From Cepaea nemoralis (Eukaryota; Mollusca; Gastropoda; Stylommatophora; Helicidae): 64,000 nt of DNA. The stretch covers positions 586,001 through 650,000 of the forward strand of contig JACEFZ010021421.1 of assembly GCA_014155875.1 (NCBI GenBank), read 5' to 3'. Positions within the stretch are counted from its first letter, which is position 1. Every line of letters starts with the position of its first letter. The translations under genes and the position numbers were made by a program. Shown here one piece after another: positions 62,515 to 64,000 of the stretch. Below the pieces are notes generated by a model. The model did no database searches, had not been told where the DNA came from, and worked only from the letters and a program-made list of their open reading frames with translations.

Positions 62515-63428
62515 CTGCATCTCTATGCTGGCCCATCTCTATGCTGGCCCATCTCTATGCTGGCCCATCTCTATGCTGGCCCATCTCTATGCTGGCCCAT
62601 CTCTATGCTGGCCCATCTCTATGCTGGCCCATCTCTATGCTGGCCCATCTCTATGCTGGCCCATCTCTATGCTGGCCCATCTCTATGCTGGCCCATCTCT
62701 ATGCTGGCCCATCTCTATGCTGGCCCATCTCTATGCTGGCCCATCTCTATGCTGGCCCATCTCTATGCTGGCCCATCTCTATGCTGGCCCATCTCTATGC
62801 TGGCCCATCTCTATGCTGGCCCATCTCTATGCTGGCCCATCTCTATGCTGGCCCATCTCTATGCTGGCCCATCTCTATGCTGGCCCATCTCTATGCTGGC
62901 CCATCTCTATGCTGGCCCATCTCTATGCTGGCCCATCTCTATGCTGGCCCATCTCTATGCTGGCCCATCTCTATGCTGGCCCATCTCTATGCTGGCCCAT
63001 CTCTATGCTGGCCCATCTCTATGCTGGCCCATCTCTATGCTGGCCCATCTCTATGCTGGCCCATCTCTATGCTGGCCCATCTCTATGCTGGCCCATCTCT
63101 ATGCTGGCCCATCTCTATGCTGGCCCATCTCTATGCTGGCCCATCTCTATGCTGGCCCATCTCTATGCTGGCCCATCTCTATGCTGGCCCATCTCTATGC
63201 TGGCCCATCTCTATGCTGGCCCATCTCTATGCTGGCCCATCTCTATGCTGGCCCATCTCTATGCTGGCCCATCTCTATGCTGGCCCATCTCTATGCTGGC
63301 CCATCTCTATGCTGGCCCATCTCTATGCTGGCCCATCTCTATGCTGGCCCATCTCTATGCTGGCCCATCTCTATGCTGGCCCATCTCTATGCTGGCCCAT
63401 CTCTATGCTGGCCCATCTCTGTGCTGGT
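62515..63428 (+). repeat. 16-bp minisatellite, about 57 units
   Basis: CTCTATGCTGGCCCAT repeated almost without variation. The last unit has GTGCTGG. Because 16 is not a multiple of 3, all three plus frames are open and encode the same 16-residue cycle (SLCWPISMLAHLYAGP). This is a by-product of the repeat, not a protein. It lies in the IK intron upstream of the exon at 61434. Confidence 0.95.
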
Positions 63429-63784
63429 TGACCCCTGCCACATCTTAAGGAACCATATTTCTTATACCTGTTCTATTTAAACCACTGTGAAATGTAACAG
63501 GGAGTGTCTCTATCTTTCTTCCACAGAATCTTAGAACTATCCCGTGACATCTAAGTTCAAAAGCCCTGATTTTCTCCTTTAGTGGTTGCAAAATAGTCCA
63601 CAACTCCCATTTGTATGCTGCCATAGGAAGGATGCATATTCTAAAAAATGTAATTTAATTTGTTTACTGGTGCTGTGCCATAAACTTTTAATACTGTTTA
63701 ACCTCTGCTATGGTCAGTCCACTCGCATTGTGCCGAAGGGGTTACAAATGCAATTCACAATCCTGCATACCGCATTCAAAACAA
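63429..63784. other. IK intron, nothing recognised
   Basis: No domain or repeat family assigned. Confidence 0.35.
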
Positions 63785-63930
63785 AACTGGCGCCGATTTG
63801 GTATAGTGGTATGAGTGCTGGTTGTTCATAAAACAAAGGCAAACTACTGAACATAAACTTGTCAAGAAATCACAAATGCTAGGGTTGAAGGCGACATCCT
63901 GTAAAGGATATGCAACTAACTGTTTTTTAA
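63785..63930 (+). repeat. SINE-2 copy, 3' half
   Basis: CGCCGATTTGGTATAGTGGT, AGGCAAACTACTGAACATAA and GGCGACATCCTGTAAAGGAT, then ATGCAACTAACTG. Confidence 0.7.
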
Positions 63931-64000
63931 TGGTCAGTCCAGGCTAAGCTTGACTTCTTTTCATCAGCACTCTGATACAAACTCCTATCCCACGTTCCAG

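Noticed and set aside
62477..63480. Three 309-329-codon ORFs with a cyclic peptide
   Set aside because: All three frames give the same cycle because the unit is 16 bp. No start context or homology.

Overview
This is animal (metazoan) nuclear DNA. It has two spliced single-copy genes with GT-AG introns, and these introns and the gap between the genes are filled with non-LTR retrotransposons (LINEs), tRNA-derived SINEs, satellites and microsatellites. There are no operons, bacterial promoters, phage genes or CRISPR-type arrays. The mix of LINE types and SINE families fits a lophotrochozoan, perhaps a mollusc. That placement is an inference from general character, not from a diagnostic gene.

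Both host genes lie on the minus strand. (1) A KIF4-type (kinesin-4) motor gene: its first four coding exons are at 19900-19663, 16699-16506, 13469-13380 and 4658-4494. They join in frame to 229 codons of motor domain (beta-1 region, P-loop, switch I), and the rest of the gene lies off the left edge. (2) The IK/RED spliceosomal protein gene: twelve exons from 61434 down to 39673 join in frame to 422 residues ending at a stop codon. The N-terminal exons lie off the right edge. About 20 kb of repeat-rich DNA separates the IK stop from the KIF4 start.

Repeat families, with labels used only in this annotation. LINE-A: RT + RNase H, long open frame at 11-2527, other fragments at 45 kb, 47.5 kb and 58 kb. 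LINE-B: endonuclease + RT + RNase H, 23415-27297, broken by three apparent one-base indels. LINE-C: RNase H relatives at 4.8, 33.5, 45.4, 54.8 and 59.3 kb. LINE-D: RTE-like with no RNase H, many 3'-end copies. There are also CR1-like and zinc-finger-tailed LINE remnants. SINE-A, -2, -3, -5 and -6 have tRNA-like heads. SINE-4 is a ~145 bp element with a (GAA)n tail. One non-autonomous hAT element has a perfect 8-bp target duplication.

The most interesting structure is how several tandem arrays arose from mobile elements. A 5.8-kb array of about 55 x 106 bp in a KIF4 motor-domain intron is an internal segment of one SINE-A copy amplified in place, with the SINE's middle on the left and its 3' end on the right. 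A ~58-bp array at 13.9-14.9 kb is an amplified LINE-D 3' tail, later hit by a SINE-4. A 1.8-kb pure (ACAT)n tract splits a CR1-like LINE frame. I found no new enzymatic or defence system. The novelty here is in repeat biology.
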